DNA of 64,000 bases. Origin: Secundilactobacillus odoratitofui DSM 19909 = JCM 15043 (lineage in GTDB: Bacteria > Bacillota > Bacilli > Lactobacillales > Lactobacillaceae). The notes under the pieces were generated by a model. That model did no database searches and was not told the origin of the DNA. It saw only the letters and a list, made by a program, of their open reading frames with translations. The stretch lies in assembly GCF_001434895.1 (NCBI RefSeq), contig NZ_AZEE01000027.1, forward strand, positions 155,173 through 219,172. The letters run 5' to 3'. The position numbers were made by a program, and so were the translations under genes. Below, in pieces: positions 6,815 to 16,550 of the stretch (positions within the stretch are counted from its first letter, which is position 1; every line of letters starts with the position of its first letter).

Positions 6815-8911
6815 TTATTCAAAAACAAACTGATTATGATAGAGCTCAGAGTAGAACCCACCAGCTTCAACTAACTCATGGTGGTTACCTTCTTCAATCA
6901 CTTGACCGTCCTTAAGCACAACAATCTTGTCGGCGTTAAGGATCGTCTTCAACCGGTGCGCAATCACAAAGGCCGTCCGACCAGCAATTGCAGCATCCAT
7001 AGCTTGTTGAATCTGTTGTTCAGTCACCGTATCCACGTTCGACGTTGCTTCATCCAAAATCAAAATTTCCGGATCCGTCAAAATCGTCCGTGCAATCGAT
7101 ACTTGTTGCTTTTGACCAACTGAAAAGACATCGTTACCCTCATCAACGTGAGTATCATAGCCATCTGGCAAACTTTCGATAAATTCATGGATGTGGGTCG
7201 TTTTGGCAACCGCGATAACCTCATCCATCGTGGCATCTGGTTTACCAAAGCGAATATTATCCGCAATGGTCCCATCAAATAAGACGGATTCCTGTAACAC
7301 AATTCCCACCTTTGAACGTAACTGATCCAAATCATACTCACGGATATCGACCCCATTGTATTTAATATGGCCATTATCCACGTCGTAGAACCGGTTCATC
7401 AAGTTCATCACGGTTGTTTTCCCTGAACCGGTTGGTCCAACAAGTGCCACCATCTCCCCCTTTTCGACGCTAATGTTAACGTCTTTGAGAATTTGACGCT
7501 CAGGTAAGTAACCAAAATCGACGTGTTCAATCTCAATTCCTGAACCGACATGCTCAAATGGTTGACCATCTTTAGGCCGAACTTCTTCTGGTTCATCAAA
7601 CATCACGTTTAATCGCGTTGCACCAGTGACGGCAAGTTGCAATTGACCGAAGGAAGATGAGATTTGCATGATTGGGTTGTAGTATTGTTGCGCGTATTGA
7701 ATAAAGGTCACGACTACCCCTAAGGCAACAGCGGTTGTCATGGACGAGTCATGCAAGACGATTTTGGTCCCCAAGAAAATCACCAACGCGGTCGTCAGCA
7801 AGGAAAAACCGTTCATCACTGGCATAATCATCCCTGACCAAGCCTGAGCAGCGAAGGTAGACTTTTGAACCTTTTCGTTTCGTTCAACAAAACCTTCAAT
7901 TGTTTCGGCCTGTTGACCTTCAACGATGATTGCTTTTTGACCAGAAATTTTTTCATCCATGTATGCATTCAAGACACTGACTTCGGCTTGTTGACGGTCG
8001 GTGTACTTCTTGGCTTGAATGATAATAATGATTGCGCATAACACCGCAACTGGTGTGGTCGAAACGGTGACCCATGCCATGCTGACGTTTTGCTTAAAAA
8101 TCATAATTAACACGCCGATGAACAACGCGATATTAGTCGTCACGTTAACTGCAGCTTGATTCAAGGTGTTTTGGATGTTATCTAGGTCAGAAGTGAACCG
8201 GGCTAAAATGTCACCATCTTCATGCCGGTCAAAGTAAGCAATCGTCATCCGTTCCAACTTACCAAACAAGCCCTTACGCATCCGGTTAGTAGAGTGCGCC
8301 ACGATTCGGGTAAACAAAATCGTGTAGAGCAATTGCGCAACACCCGTCATCACGTAGAAGCCAAACAGCAACCACATTGATTTGAAGAAGGTTGCTTTGC
8401 TAGCAGCGCTTGAAACGGCCACTGTGTGTAAGCTGTGAATCGTCGTCCCATGTGGTAGCGATGACAAGATTGAAGCTGGCACGTTGGCATTCGTCAAATT
8501 ACGCCAGTTATCAGGCATGGCTGCCAGCTGTTGCATACTATGAATCGTCGTGCCCTTAGGCAAGCTAGCGAGCACTTGTTGTGGCACGTTGTTATCCGTC
8601 AGCGTTTGCCAAGCAATCGTATGACCAGATGCTTGACTCAACTTGGTAGCAATACCTTGCAGGGCGTCCTGAGAAGCAACACCCGCACTGGCAATCTTCT
8701 TCAAAGCTTTAATTGCTTCAGGCGCATGTTGATGGGTAAAAAAGTCACCAACGTAAGTGGTCAGATGGGTAATGGCATCTCCCATGATCACTGGCGCCTT
8801 TACTTGCAGATACGTCGCCGCAATAACAAAGACCACAATCACGGCAAACTGTAACTTATACTTTTTAAAATACAGGTAGAAGAATTTTATAGCTCGAGCA
8901 GTATCATTCAT
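6815..8911 (-). CDS. Heterodimeric ABC exporter half with canonical catalytic residues (LmrD/EfrB-like) and a duplicated extracellular insert
   Basis: A 698-residue half-transporter: transmembrane domain, then nucleotide-binding domain. The NBD has Walker [10 protein letters not shown], Walker [13 protein letters not shown] with the catalytic Glu, and H-loop His in VIAHRL. The signature is degenerate (FSVGQKQQ). It pairs with the gene upstream, whose defects are complementary. The ATG follows the partner's stop directly (AGGAGG upstream), so the two are translationally coupled. Unusually, about 115 extra residues (about 55-172) lie between helices 1 and 2. They include two similar units, [19 protein letters not shown] and [19 protein letters not shown] (residues about 108-165). 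An extracytoplasmic insert here is typical of LmrD/EfrB/BmrD-like subunits; the clear repeat is noteworthy. Probable role: multidrug export. Confidence 0.92.
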   Translation of the reverse strand: MNDTARAIKFFYLYFKKYKLQFAVIVVFVIAATYLQVKAPVIMGDAITHLTTYVGDFFTHQHAPEAIKALKKIASAGVASQDALQGIATKLSQASGHTIAWQTLTDNNVPQQVLASLPKGTTIHSMQQLAAMPDNWRNLTNANVPASILSSLPHGTTIHSLHTVAVSSAASKATFFKSMWLLFGFYVMTGVAQLLYTILFTRIVAHSTNRMRKGLFGKLERMTIAYFDRHEDGDILARFTSDLDNIQNTLNQAAVNVTTNIALFIGVLIMIFKQNVSMAWVTVSTTPVAVLCAIIIIIQAKKYTDRQQAEVSVLNAYMDEKISGQKAIIVEGQQAETIEGFVERNEKVQKSTFAAQAWSGMIMPVMNGFSLLTTALVIFLGTKIVLHDSSMTTAVALGVVVTFIQYAQQYYNPIMQISSSFGQLQLAVTGATRLNVMFDEPEEVRPKDGQPFEHVGSGIEIEHVDFGYLPERQILKDVNISVEKGEMVALVGPTGSGKTTVMNLMNRFYDVDNGHIKYNGVDIREYDLDQLRSKVGIVLQESVLFDGTIADNIRFGKPDATMDEVIAVAKTTHIHEFIESLPDGYDTHVDEGNDVFSVGQKQQVSIARTILTDPEILILDEATSNVDTVTEQQIQQAMDAAIAGRTAFVIAHRLKTILNADKIVVLKDGQVIEEGNHHELVEAGGFYSELYHNQFVFE

Positions 8912-10651
8912 CTATTCGTCCTCCTGTGCTTTTTGCGTGTCATAAATCTTACGGTAAACTGGTGAGTTCTCAACCAGTTCGTGGTGATTACCCTGGGCCA
9001 CCAATTTGCCTTCGTCCAACACTAAAATCGTGTCAGCATGGACGACAGATGAAATCTTTTGGGCAATAATCACCGTGGTAGTTCCTTTAAGTTCACGGTT
9101 AAAGGCGTCTTGAACCAGTTTTTCAGAACGGGCATCAAGAGCTGACGTTGCATCATCTAAAATCAACACCTTAGGCTGCTTGATGACGCCACGTGTGATG
9201 GAGAGTCGTTGCTTTTGACCACCAGAGAAGTTGTTGGCCCGTTCTTCAACCTGAGCATCATAACGTTCCGGTAAACGATCAATAAACTCTGCAGCCTGAG
9301 CAATCGTGGCCGCTCTATCCATATCCTCATCAGAAGCATTTTGCTTGCCCTGTTTCAAGTTTCCAGCAATTGTGCCTGAGAATAAAATGGCCTTTTGCAA
9401 CACAATTGATACCGTCTGTTTCAAGGTAAGCTGTGAAACTTGTTTTAAGTCCTTACCACCAATTTTGACGGTTCCTTCTGTGGGATCAAACAACCGCGGA
9501 ATCAGTTGTGCCAAGGTTGATTTACCGGCACCGGTGGCACCCACAACCCCGACCATCTGACCAGGTTGAATCTTGAAGCTAATGTCTTTAAGCGTTGGTT
9601 CAGCGTCATTCGGGTATGAGAATGACACGTGGTCGAATTCAACTGAACCGGCTAAGTCTTCAGCATCCGTTGTAACATAGTGCATCGATGTTTCGGTATT
9701 AAGCACTTCTGAAATTCGGCCAATTGAAATCATCCCACGGGAAGCAAACATCGACACCATCCCACCCATGATGATGGCAAACATAATTTGCATCATGTAT
9801 TGGATAAACGTCATAATACCGCCCAATTGATCCTGGGCAAACGATGCGGACTGGGTAATGTTAGTTGAAACCAACCAAATGGCAACGAAAATCGCTAACT
9901 GTGAAATTACTGTAAAGGCAGGAATCATAGTCGAGAAAGTATAACCAACTGCCAAGTTGTGGCCCAACAGTTCGTCTGATTCCTTGTCGAACTTTGCGGC
10001 CTGGCTATCTTCTTGCACAAAGGACTTGACCACCCGCGCACCACGTAGATTATCCTTGGCGATTGAATTAATCTTATCCATTAACCGTTGGAAGGCACCA
10101 AAGTGTGGGCCCATGTTCCGCATTGATAAACCAGTGACCAATACAATCAAAACCACCATCACGACGATGATCCACCATAGTTGTGGCATGGTGATGATTG
10201 ATAAGATGAACGCGCCAATAAATAATAGCGGTACTCGAATTAAAATTTGGAACGTCATCATTAATAATGTTTGAATTTGGGTAATATCATTTGTCATTCG
10301 AACGACTAAGTTATCCGCCTTATATTTTTCAACGTCTTCATATGAGAACTGTTGAATCTTACGGAAAGTCTGTTCACGCAAATCAGCGGAAACGGACTGC
10401 GCTAACTTCGCGGCAGTGATTGTGTTTAAGACTGACCCAATGAGGCCGACTACCGCAATCACAATCAGTGCAACACCATAGCCACTCACCTGATTGATTT
10501 TACTATCAGTCGATAGTGACATATCTGCCATCACACTTAAAATATTTTTCATAAAACTAGGCTGCCAAAGTGCAGCACCAACTTGTAGCAGCATCGTTAA
10601 CAACGCTGCGGTAACCAGCAATTTATACTTGCCGATTGCTTTTAATAACAT
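8912..10651 (-). CDS. Heterodimeric ABC exporter half with degenerate ATP site (LmrC/EfrA-like)
   Basis: A 579-residue ABC half-exporter with an N-terminal six-helix membrane domain and a C-terminal NBD. Walker A is GATGAGKST and the signature is intact (NNFSGGQKQR). The catalytic Glu after Walker B is Asp (VLILDDATSALD) and the H-loop His is replaced by Gln (VIIAQKISSV). This is the usual pattern for the non-hydrolysing site of LmrC/BmrC-type subunits. ATG 10651 has GGGAGG upstream. It is the first gene of a two-gene operon ending at the terminator 6734-6778. The likely product is a membrane heterodimer that expels drugs. Expression signals must lie in the 510-base gap upstream. Confidence 0.93.
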   Translation of the reverse strand: MLLKAIGKYKLLVTAALLTMLLQVGAALWQPSFMKNILSVMADMSLSTDSKINQVSGYGVALIVIAVVGLIGSVLNTITAAKLAQSVSADLREQTFRKIQQFSYEDVEKYKADNLVVRMTNDITQIQTLLMMTFQILIRVPLLFIGAFILSIITMPQLWWIIVVMVVLIVLVTGLSMRNMGPHFGAFQRLMDKINSIAKDNLRGARVVKSFVQEDSQAAKFDKESDELLGHNLAVGYTFSTMIPAFTVISQLAIFVAIWLVSTNITQSASFAQDQLGGIMTFIQYMMQIMFAIIMGGMVSMFASRGMISIGRISEVLNTETSMHYVTTDAEDLAGSVEFDHVSFSYPNDAEPTLKDISFKIQPGQMVGVVGATGAGKSTLAQLIPRLFDPTEGTVKIGGKDLKQVSQLTLKQTVSIVLQKAILFSGTIAGNLKQGKQNASDEDMDRAATIAQAAEFIDRLPERYDAQVEERANNFSGGQKQRLSITRGVIKQPKVLILDDATSALDARSEKLVQDAFNRELKGTTTVIIAQKISSVVHADTILVLDEGKLVAQGNHHELVENSPVYRKIYDTQKAQEDE

Positions 10652-11173
10652 TGGTTATCCTCCCTTGTCGTGGTTGTCCACGCTGACTTGCAACAATCCC
10701 CCAAAGTGGTCAATACCATGACACACAAATGGCGATAGCGTCATAAAGCATGAGTAAGCTTTACAACTCTACCATATAATACGTAACCAAATTGACTCAC
10801 CGGTCACACAAAGCAAGCAGTATTATCCTCTTATAAAATAAAAAAGTAAAGACCCAATCACTTTGACGATTTAAAGCCTTACAAGTCAACGTTTTAAAGT
10901 CATTCAACTCTACTAGTAAACCGGATTTCTAAGTCGCAGTAAACCACTTTGACCTAAGTGGTATAAACTCCTAACCAAGTGGTGCGGTTATTAGCGTTAG
11001 TCAGTACCGTCACATACCTGACCGCTATACTAACCATACAAACAAAGTATTAACCGAGCAAAAGCGTTTTGCCTAGCGGGTTTTAGTGTCCATACCTTGA
11101 TTTGGCAACTTTACAGCCTGATTGAAAACACTTAAAGTAAAGTAAATACAACCTTTAAGGAGTGTTATCTTTT
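10652..11173. promoter_or_regulatory. Divergent intergenic region with repeated AAGTGGT half-sites
   Basis: This 522-base gap separates the exporter operon (minus) from the dehydrogenase (plus). ACCACTT (10943-10949) and AAGTGGT (10956-10962) form an inverted repeat with a six-base spacer, and a third AAGTGGT lies at 10977-10983. Another short palindrome, GCAAAA-gcg-TTTTGC, is at 11058-11072. I could not fix promoters with confidence. No gene is supported in the gap. Confidence 0.45.
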
Positions 11174-12214
11174 ATGAAATCGACTATGTTTATGAAACCT
11201 GGTAAAGTTGCCGTTGAAGACATCGATAAGCCAACGATTCAAGCTGATGATGATGTGATTATCCACGTCGTTCGCACCTGCGTTTGTGGTTCAGACCTTT
11301 GGGCATACCGCGATCTGGAAGAAAAAGCCCCCCATTCACAAAATTCCGGTCATGAAGCCATTGGCATCGTCGAATCAGTTGGTGATGCCATTACCTCAGT
11401 TGTTCCTGGCGACTTCGTGATTGCGCCGTTCACCCACGGCTGTGGTCACTGTGCTGCTTGCCGCGCCGGCTTTGACGGTGACTGCCAAGCGCACACTGAC
11501 AACTTCAGTAACGGTGTGCAAGCTGAATACATCCGCTTTGCTCACGCTAACTGGGCACTGGTCAAAATTCCTGGTCAACCAAGCGATTACAGTGATGAAA
11601 TGCTGAATTCTCTACTAAGTTTGGCTGACGTCATGGCCACTGGCTACCACGCCGCTCGAGTTGCCAACGTTTCCACCGGTGACACTGTCGTTGTCGTTGG
11701 TGACGGTGCCGTGGGCTTGTGTGGTGTCATTGCAGCCCAAATGCGTGGTGCTAAGCGAATTATTGCCATGAGTCGTCACGAAGACCGTCAAAAATTGGCG
11801 CTTGAATTTGGTGCCACTGACATTGTCGCTGAACGTGGCGATGAAGCCATTACCAAAGTTATGGCACTAACCAACGGTGCTGGCGCTGACGCCGTACTTG
11901 AATGCGTTGGGACTGAACTCTCTGTCGAAACTGCCATGAAGGTCGGCCGTCCTGGTGCCATTGTTGGTCGAGTGGGTCTCCCTCACGAACCTAAGATGGA
12001 TATGTCAGCTTCCTTCTACAACAACACGATTATCGCTGGTGGTCCTGCATCCGTAACCACCTACGATAAACAAGTCTTATTGAAGGCCGTTTTAGATGGC
12101 GATATCCATCCAGGTAAAGTCTTCACTAAGCGTTACGCCCTTGATGATATCGATGACGCCTATCAAGCAATGACTAATCGTGAAGCCATTAAGGCCTTGG
12201 TTACGATCGATTAA
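11174..12214 (+). CDS. Zinc-dependent alcohol dehydrogenase (MDR superfamily)
   Basis: A 346-residue medium-chain dehydrogenase. Catalytic-zinc residues are in CVCGSDLW and SGHEAIGIVE. A structural-zinc loop with four Cys is present (CGHCAACRAGFDGDC). The Rossmann motif VVVGDGAVGLCG precedes a basic loop (SRHEDRQK), which suggests NADP use; that is inference. ATG 11174 is preferred, with AAGGAG 11 bases upstream (11157-11162); the GTG at 11162 lies inside the ribosome site. The family reduces or oxidises short alcohols or aldehydes, and the exact substrate is not visible. It is monocistronic and closed by a bidirectional terminator. Confidence 0.9.
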   Translation: MKSTMFMKPGKVAVEDIDKPTIQADDDVIIHVVRTCVCGSDLWAYRDLEEKAPHSQNSGHEAIGIVESVGDAITSVVPGDFVIAPFTHGCGHCAACRAGFDGDCQAHTDNFSNGVQAEYIRFAHANWALVKIPGQPSDYSDEMLNSLLSLADVMATGYHAARVANVSTGDTVVVVGDGAVGLCGVIAAQMRGAKRIIAMSRHEDRQKLALEFGATDIVAERGDEAITKVMALTNGAGADAVLECVGTELSVETAMKVGRPGAIVGRVGLPHEPKMDMSASFYNNTIIAGGPASVTTYDKQVLLKAVLDGDIHPGKVFTKRYALDDIDDAYQAMTNREAIKALVTID

Positions 12215-12240
12215 AGCATTAAGCATTTAAAGCAATTACA

Positions 12241-12289
12241 AAAAAACTCAGTCACTCGAATTGTAAAAATCGAATGACTGAGTTTTTTT
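12241..12289. terminator. Bidirectional terminator between convergent genes
   Basis: An 18-bp stem with one mismatch (12242-12259 with 12270-12287) has A and T runs on both sides and serves the dehydrogenase (+) and the MFS gene (-). Confidence 0.92.
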
Positions 12290-12322
12290 CTATCATACAT
12301 ATTAGCCCTGAAACTGTTTTAT

Positions 12323-13714
12323 TTAATCAACCGCACTCACCTTTTGTTTCGTGAGGATACAAACAATGATCAGTTCGGCAACAATAAGAACCGTGAGTAC
12401 CAAAAAAGCGTGTTCTGAGCCAATTGCTGTCCCGATTGCTTGGGTATGCGCCGTAGCTTGCGCAGCGGCAACCATTGCAGAGGCAATACTGGTCCCCAAC
12501 GCTGCCATGAACTGCTGTGCCGTGTTAAAAATAGCATTGCCATCACTGTTTTGAGTCTGAGTCAGTTGCTTCAACCCGTTAGTCATCAAATTACCATAGT
12601 GGGTCCCCACGCCAAGCATGAAGAAGGTGTATAAACATAAAATACCCCAAACATTGAGGTGGCTACCCCAAATGCTAAGCCCCACCATGCCAATAAGTGA
12701 AAGGATACTACCCACTCGCAATGGCACGCGGGCACCACGACTATCATAAAGCTGACCACCTAGTGGTGACATGACAGCACCTAAAGCAGCTCCAGGTAAA
12801 ACAATTAATCCAGCTGCTAAGGCACTCTGGCCGTTAACCAGTTGAATGTAGTTCGGTAGCAAGAATGAGAGGCCTAAAGAGGTAATTTGAATGAGTGAAA
12901 AGGCCAGTAAGTTGGAACTGAACCCTCGATTTTTTAATAAACTTAAATCCAACACCGGATGTGGCAACTGACGACTACGCCAAATAAATAGGCCAAGTCC
13001 GATAAGACCAATCAACAAGGCGCCAACAACGTTAATGCTCCAAAAAGCACTACTACCAAAGTTACTAATGCCAAAAATTAGGCCGCAAAATGTCAATACA
13101 ATCAAAATAACACTTAGCTGGTCAACAGACGCTGCACTGGTCGGTGTTTTTTGTTGAATACACGTTATTCCGAGAACCAGCGCAATCACCAGTAGTGGCA
13201 GTAAGAACGCAAAGATGTAACGCCAGCCCATTGTTGCTACCACAATGCCGCCAAAGGTTGGTCCGACTGCAGGTGCCACCCCCGTAATTAGGGTACCGAT
13301 GCCCATCATCGTACCTCGCCTAGACATCGGGACTTGTTCAAGAATAATGTTAAACATCAAGGGTAATGCAATCCCAGTCCCGAGGCCTTGAATCGCTCGG
13401 CCAAGTAATAAGACACCAAACACAGGCGCTAAGCCGTCCGTGATAACGCCGATGATAAATAAGCTGATGGCAACTAGAAAAAGTGACTTCATTTTAAAGC
13501 GACGTTTTAAAGTTGCCGAAAGTGGTACCAAAGCTGCCACTACCAGCAGATAAATTGTGGTCATCCACTGAACCAGATTAGTTGGTACGTTAAATTCTTT
13601 CATTAAAGTTGGGAAAGTAATGTTCATGGCCGTTTCAATCACGACACCACTAAACGACATCAATCCCGTAGCAATGATCGCCCCAATCACTTTCGGGGAG
13701 ATTTTTTGATCCAT
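12323..13714 (-). CDS. DHA2-family MFS exporter
   Basis: A 463-residue, probably 14-helix transporter of the EmrB/LmrB type. Motifs include the DHA2 helix 1 region (VIETAMNITFPTLMKEF), RAIQGLGTGIALPLMF in helix 4, and a motif C-like GVAPAVGPTFGG in helix 5. ATG 13714 (MDQKISPK) is chosen because GAGG lies 11 bases upstream; the GTG at 13723 is too close to it. A perfect palindrome upstream (13757-13772) is a candidate operator. No regulator is in the same transcript; the nearby TetR gene belongs to a separate minus-strand operon. It is closely related in layout to the transporter at 29560-30963. Substrate unknown. Confidence 0.87.
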   Translation of the reverse strand: MDQKISPKVIGAIIATGLMSFSGVVIETAMNITFPTLMKEFNVPTNLVQWMTTIYLLVVAALVPLSATLKRRFKMKSLFLVAISLFIIGVITDGLAPVFGVLLLGRAIQGLGTGIALPLMFNIILEQVPMSRRGTMMGIGTLITGVAPAVGPTFGGIVVATMGWRYIFAFLLPLLVIALVLGITCIQQKTPTSAASVDQLSVILIVLTFCGLIFGISNFGSSAFWSINVVGALLIGLIGLGLFIWRSRQLPHPVLDLSLLKNRGFSSNLLAFSLIQITSLGLSFLLPNYIQLVNGQSALAAGLIVLPGAALGAVMSPLGGQLYDSRGARVPLRVGSILSLIGMVGLSIWGSHLNVWGILCLYTFFMLGVGTHYGNLMTNGLKQLTQTQNSDGNAIFNTAQQFMAALGTSIASAMVAAAQATAHTQAIGTAIGSEHAFLVLTVLIVAELIIVCILTKQKVSAVD

Positions 13715-13756
13715 TAATAGCACATCCTCTTCAATAATTCAGTTATTACAATAAAT

Positions 13757-13772
13757 TGTTAGTAAGCTAACA
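13757..13772 (-). promoter_or_regulatory. Palindromic operator candidate upstream of the DHA2 exporter
   Basis: A perfect inverted repeat TGTTAG-TAAG-CTAACA lies 43 bases before the exporter start. Size and symmetry suit a TetR or MarR dimer. The cognate regulator is not identified. Confidence 0.5.
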
Positions 13773-13859
13773 TTTATCCATTCTACCACACAATTTTTTG
13801 AATGCAACTCAACAACCGTCTGAATGAGTTCACTTTTAATTACTAAATCCATAAACGTA

Positions 13860-13897
13860 AAAAACGTGGACTCCCCAAATCGGGAATCCACGTTTTT
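13860..13897 (-). terminator. Intrinsic terminator of the ABC-2/TetR operon
   Basis: A 16-bp stem with one mismatch (13860-13875 with 13882-13897) and T runs; A runs on the other side could also stop plus-strand transcripts. Confidence 0.9.
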
Positions 13898-13941
13898 CAA
13901 CTGCTACACTGGTTAAGCATTCGTGCCACTATCACCAACAT

Positions 13942-14586
13942 TTATTCAGCTGCTATGGTCTTCGTAACGAGCTCAATAATCAAATTCAGGTCCGCTTCTT
14001 TGTCCACTGGTAATTGCGGGGCAATTTTATGCGTCTGGAGAAAATAGGTTAACAGTTGTCCACCAATCGTGCGCAGCATGACGAGTGGTGTGACCGATGG
14101 GCTCATTTCTCCGGTCCGCTTAAACCGATCAAAGATATTATTAACGAAATCTTTTTCGCTCTCAGTGATAAACCCAATAAACAAGTCTTTGCTTTCACCG
14201 CCCGTTAAGACCTGCGAAAGAAAAATCATAATCACGTCCGAGTTAGCTTCCAAAAAATGGTAACGGTCACGGACTAGAAACGCAACGTTTTCCTTTAGCG
14301 TCGGTTTATCAGGTAACGAATCCAAAAATTCAGTTTTATAATTTGGTAACAAATTCTGAACAATGGGACGTAAAATTTCTTTTAGCAAATCTTGTTTGGT
14401 TTTAAAGTACTTAAAGATAGTTGCCTGGCTAATTCCCGCGTGTTTGGCAATCGCCATCGTCGAAGTCCCATCATAGCCTTGCTTTGAAAATAGCTCTAGC
14501 GCTGAAAGGATGGCCGACCGCTTGCCGTTTGGCATCTCTTGGTTGGCAACCCAATCCTTATAACTAGCAAAAATCTGTTCTTTCAC
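13942..14586 (-). CDS. TetR-family regulator of the ABC-2 exporter operon
   Basis: A 214-residue regulator. The N-terminal helix-turn-helix is typical (ILSALELFSKQGYDGTSTMA then IAKHAGISQATIFKYFKTKQ, residues about 25-65). The C-terminal ligand domain is helical. The start is GTG 14586, with AGGGAG upstream and 13 bases after the permease gene's stop. It is the third gene of the operon ATPase, permease, TetR, so it probably represses its own operon. The overlapping palindromes on the operon's -10 box (16500-16525) are the obvious binding sites; this is inference. Confidence 0.9.
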   Translation of the reverse strand: MKEQIFASYKDWVANQEMPNGKRSAILSALELFSKQGYDGTSTMAIAKHAGISQATIFKYFKTKQDLLKEILRPIVQNLLPNYKTEFLDSLPDKPTLKENVAFLVRDRYHFLEANSDVIMIFLSQVLTGGESKDLFIGFITESEKDFVNNIFDRFKRTGEMSPSVTPLVMLRTIGGQLLTYFLQTHKIAPQLPVDKEADLNLIIELVTKTIAAE

Positions 14587-14599
14587 CCTTGGTCACTCC

Positions 14600-15745
14600 C
14601 TATACTTTCCGGTAACGTCTGAGTCCAACGATATTCAAAATCGTTAGAACCACGAGGAAGATGAGCAGGACTGTGATATCTAAGCCGAATGAACTCAAGT
14701 TCTTACCTTGCATCATGATACCAGTAACCGCGTCACCTGCATACTTAATCGGAATAATATATGAAATATCTTGAATCCAGTGTGCCATTGAGTCCATCGG
14801 AATGATTCCTGAGAAGAAGACCTGAGGAATCACGACGATTGGAATAAACTGCATCATCTGGAATTCGGAAGCAGCAAAGGTCGATAATAAAATACCAAAG
14901 GCCAACGCCACTAGGGCTAAAATCAGATTAATAACAATGATGTTGATGACTGAGCCCACAACCTCAGCACCAAGCAACCAAATCGTCGTGTAAACGATAA
15001 TCACTGTTTGCAAAATGGCGAGCAGTCCATAACCAAGCATATAACCAAAGACCACGTCTGATCGCTTCACTGGCGTTGCCAATAAGCGCGATAACGTCCC
15101 ACTGGACCGTTCTTTCAACAACGCCATGCCTGAAATCAGGAAGACGAAGAAGAATACAAAGAAGCCCATTAAGATTGGTAGCATTTTAGCAAAGAAACCT
15201 GTGTTTGAATCACCATAGACGTAATGGTTATGAATCGTTGGCGTTACAGCCTTCTTTTGGGCACCAGTCATGGCTTGTAGCTGCTTTTGCTGGGCTACTG
15301 GTAAGGTCTGCTCCAACTTTGCAATCGTACCCTTGGCTAACTTCAACTGTGACTTCATCGTGTTCACATTAGTTACCGTCAAAGCGCTCTTGAACGCCAT
15401 TTTAACGGCCGAAGTTTTACTTGAATCCGTATTAGCGTAAGTGATGCTGTAATCATCGCCAGTTTTCTTAACGTACGCGTCAATTTTGTCGTCCTTCAAA
15501 GCCTGCTTGACGGCCTTTTGCGTATCATACTTGTGCACGCTGACGTGCTTAATATCGTCCATGTTGGTCGTCAAGCTGGACTGTAACCCGACCGTTCCAA
15601 TTTTAACGTTGGTGGTCGAATTAGCATTAAAAATCACACTCATTAACCACAGCACTAGAATTGGTGCTAAGAACATCATCGCCAACGTTCGTGGATCACG
15701 GAAAAGTTCCTTTAGAACCCGTCTTGCAATTGCAATTATTCTCAT
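14600..15745 (-). CDS. ABC-2 type exporter permease
   Basis: A 381-residue membrane protein of the ABC-2 family. One N-terminal helix (residues about 21-43, MMFLAPILVLWLMSVIF) is followed by a roughly 130-residue extracytoplasmic domain. Five or six helices follow from about residue 190, including the conserved LKERSSGTLSRLLATPVKRS coupling region. Its ATG overlaps the ATPase stop (ATGA), so translation is coupled. The organisation matches YhgE/YhfS-like drug or polymer exporters. The substrate is unknown; TetR control suggests a drug-like inducer. Confidence 0.9.
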   Translation of the reverse strand: MRIIAIARRVLKELFRDPRTLAMMFLAPILVLWLMSVIFNANSTTNVKIGTVGLQSSLTTNMDDIKHVSVHKYDTQKAVKQALKDDKIDAYVKKTGDDYSITYANTDSSKTSAVKMAFKSALTVTNVNTMKSQLKLAKGTIAKLEQTLPVAQQKQLQAMTGAQKKAVTPTIHNHYVYGDSNTGFFAKMLPILMGFFVFFFVFLISGMALLKERSSGTLSRLLATPVKRSDVVFGYMLGYGLLAILQTVIIVYTTIWLLGAEVVGSVINIIVINLILALVALAFGILLSTFAASEFQMMQFIPIVVIPQVFFSGIIPMDSMAHWIQDISYIIPIKYAGDAVTGIMMQGKNLSSFGLDITVLLIFLVVLTILNIVGLRRYRKV

Positions 15746-16467
15746 TTGAGGTCACCTTCTGCTTTCAAGAATACGTCTTCAATCGTGTTCACCTTATACT
15801 GTGATTTCAAGACTACCGGTTCATCAAAGGCCATTACCTTACCACCCAGTAATAGTGCCACCTTGTCAACCAGCTCAGCTTCGTCCATCACGTGGGTCGT
15901 AATCAAAATGGCCCGACCTTCATCGCGAATAGCATTTAACTCGGCCCAAATCTGACGCCGCAGCGCGGGATCAATCCCGACAGTCGGCTCATCTAACACC
16001 AGTAACTCCGGATTACCAAGCAACGCGATTGCTAGTGATAAACGTCGCTGCATCCCGCCAGAATAACCACTAACCCGTTTGTCCAAATCAGCTTTCAGAT
16101 CAACCACTCCGGCAACGTGGTCCATCGCTTGGTTGAGCTCAGCACCAGAAATTCCCTTCATTTGACCAAAAAACTTCAAATTCTCTCGGCCCGATAAAGT
16201 ATCATACAGTGCATCCGTTTGGGCCATGTAGCCAATGCGTGCCAGTAACATTCGGTTTGGCATGGTTTCACCAAAAACAGTAGCGCTACCACCATCTGTA
16301 ACTTCCATTCCCAAAGTCGTCTTAATCACGGTGGACTTCCCAGCTCCAGATGGTCCAATTAACCCCACAATTTCACCAGGTTGAACAGTTAAATTGATAT
16401 CTTTTAAAACGGTTTGTTTGCCGAATCGTTTTACTAAATGCTTTAAATCAATAATTGCATCGGTCAT
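15742..16467 (-). CDS. ABC transporter ATP-binding subunit
   Basis: A 241-residue ATPase starting at ATG 16467, with GGGAGG upstream; longer frames to 16551 cross the promoter and are rejected. Walker A is GPSGAGKST, the Q-loop is in YMAQTDALYDTL, the signature is VSGYSGGMQRR, Walker B is LLVLDEPTVGID, and the H-loop is in ITTHVMDEAE. The C-terminal tail (NTIEDVFLKAEGD) is typical of the drug-export DrrA/YhfS-like group. It partners the permease encoded next. Confidence 0.94.
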   Translation of the reverse strand: MTDAIIDLKHLVKRFGKQTVLKDINLTVQPGEIVGLIGPSGAGKSTVIKTTLGMEVTDGGSATVFGETMPNRMLLARIGYMAQTDALYDTLSGRENLKFFGQMKGISGAELNQAMDHVAGVVDLKADLDKRVSGYSGGMQRRLSLAIALLGNPELLVLDEPTVGIDPALRRQIWAELNAIRDEGRAILITTHVMDEAELVDKVALLLGGKVMAFDEPVVLKSQYKVNTIEDVFLKAEGDLK

Positions 16468-16499
16468 TTCGATTCCTCCCTTAAAGGTAAGTAATTGAT

Positions 16500-16540
16500 T
16501 ACTCACCAGTGAGTATACACTCACTTTTTTAATTGTGCAA
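16500..16540 (-). promoter_or_regulatory. Promoter with overlapping TetR-type operators
   Basis: On the minus strand, -35 TTGCAC (16535-16540) and -10 TATACT (16512-16517) are 17 bases apart. Two overlapping perfect inverted repeats share a half-site: ACTCAC-CA-GTGAGT (16501-16514) and AGTGAGT-ATAC-ACTCACT (16508-16525). They cover the -10, so a bound TetR would block initiation. Confidence 0.75.
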
Positions 16541-16550
16541 GCCAATAACA

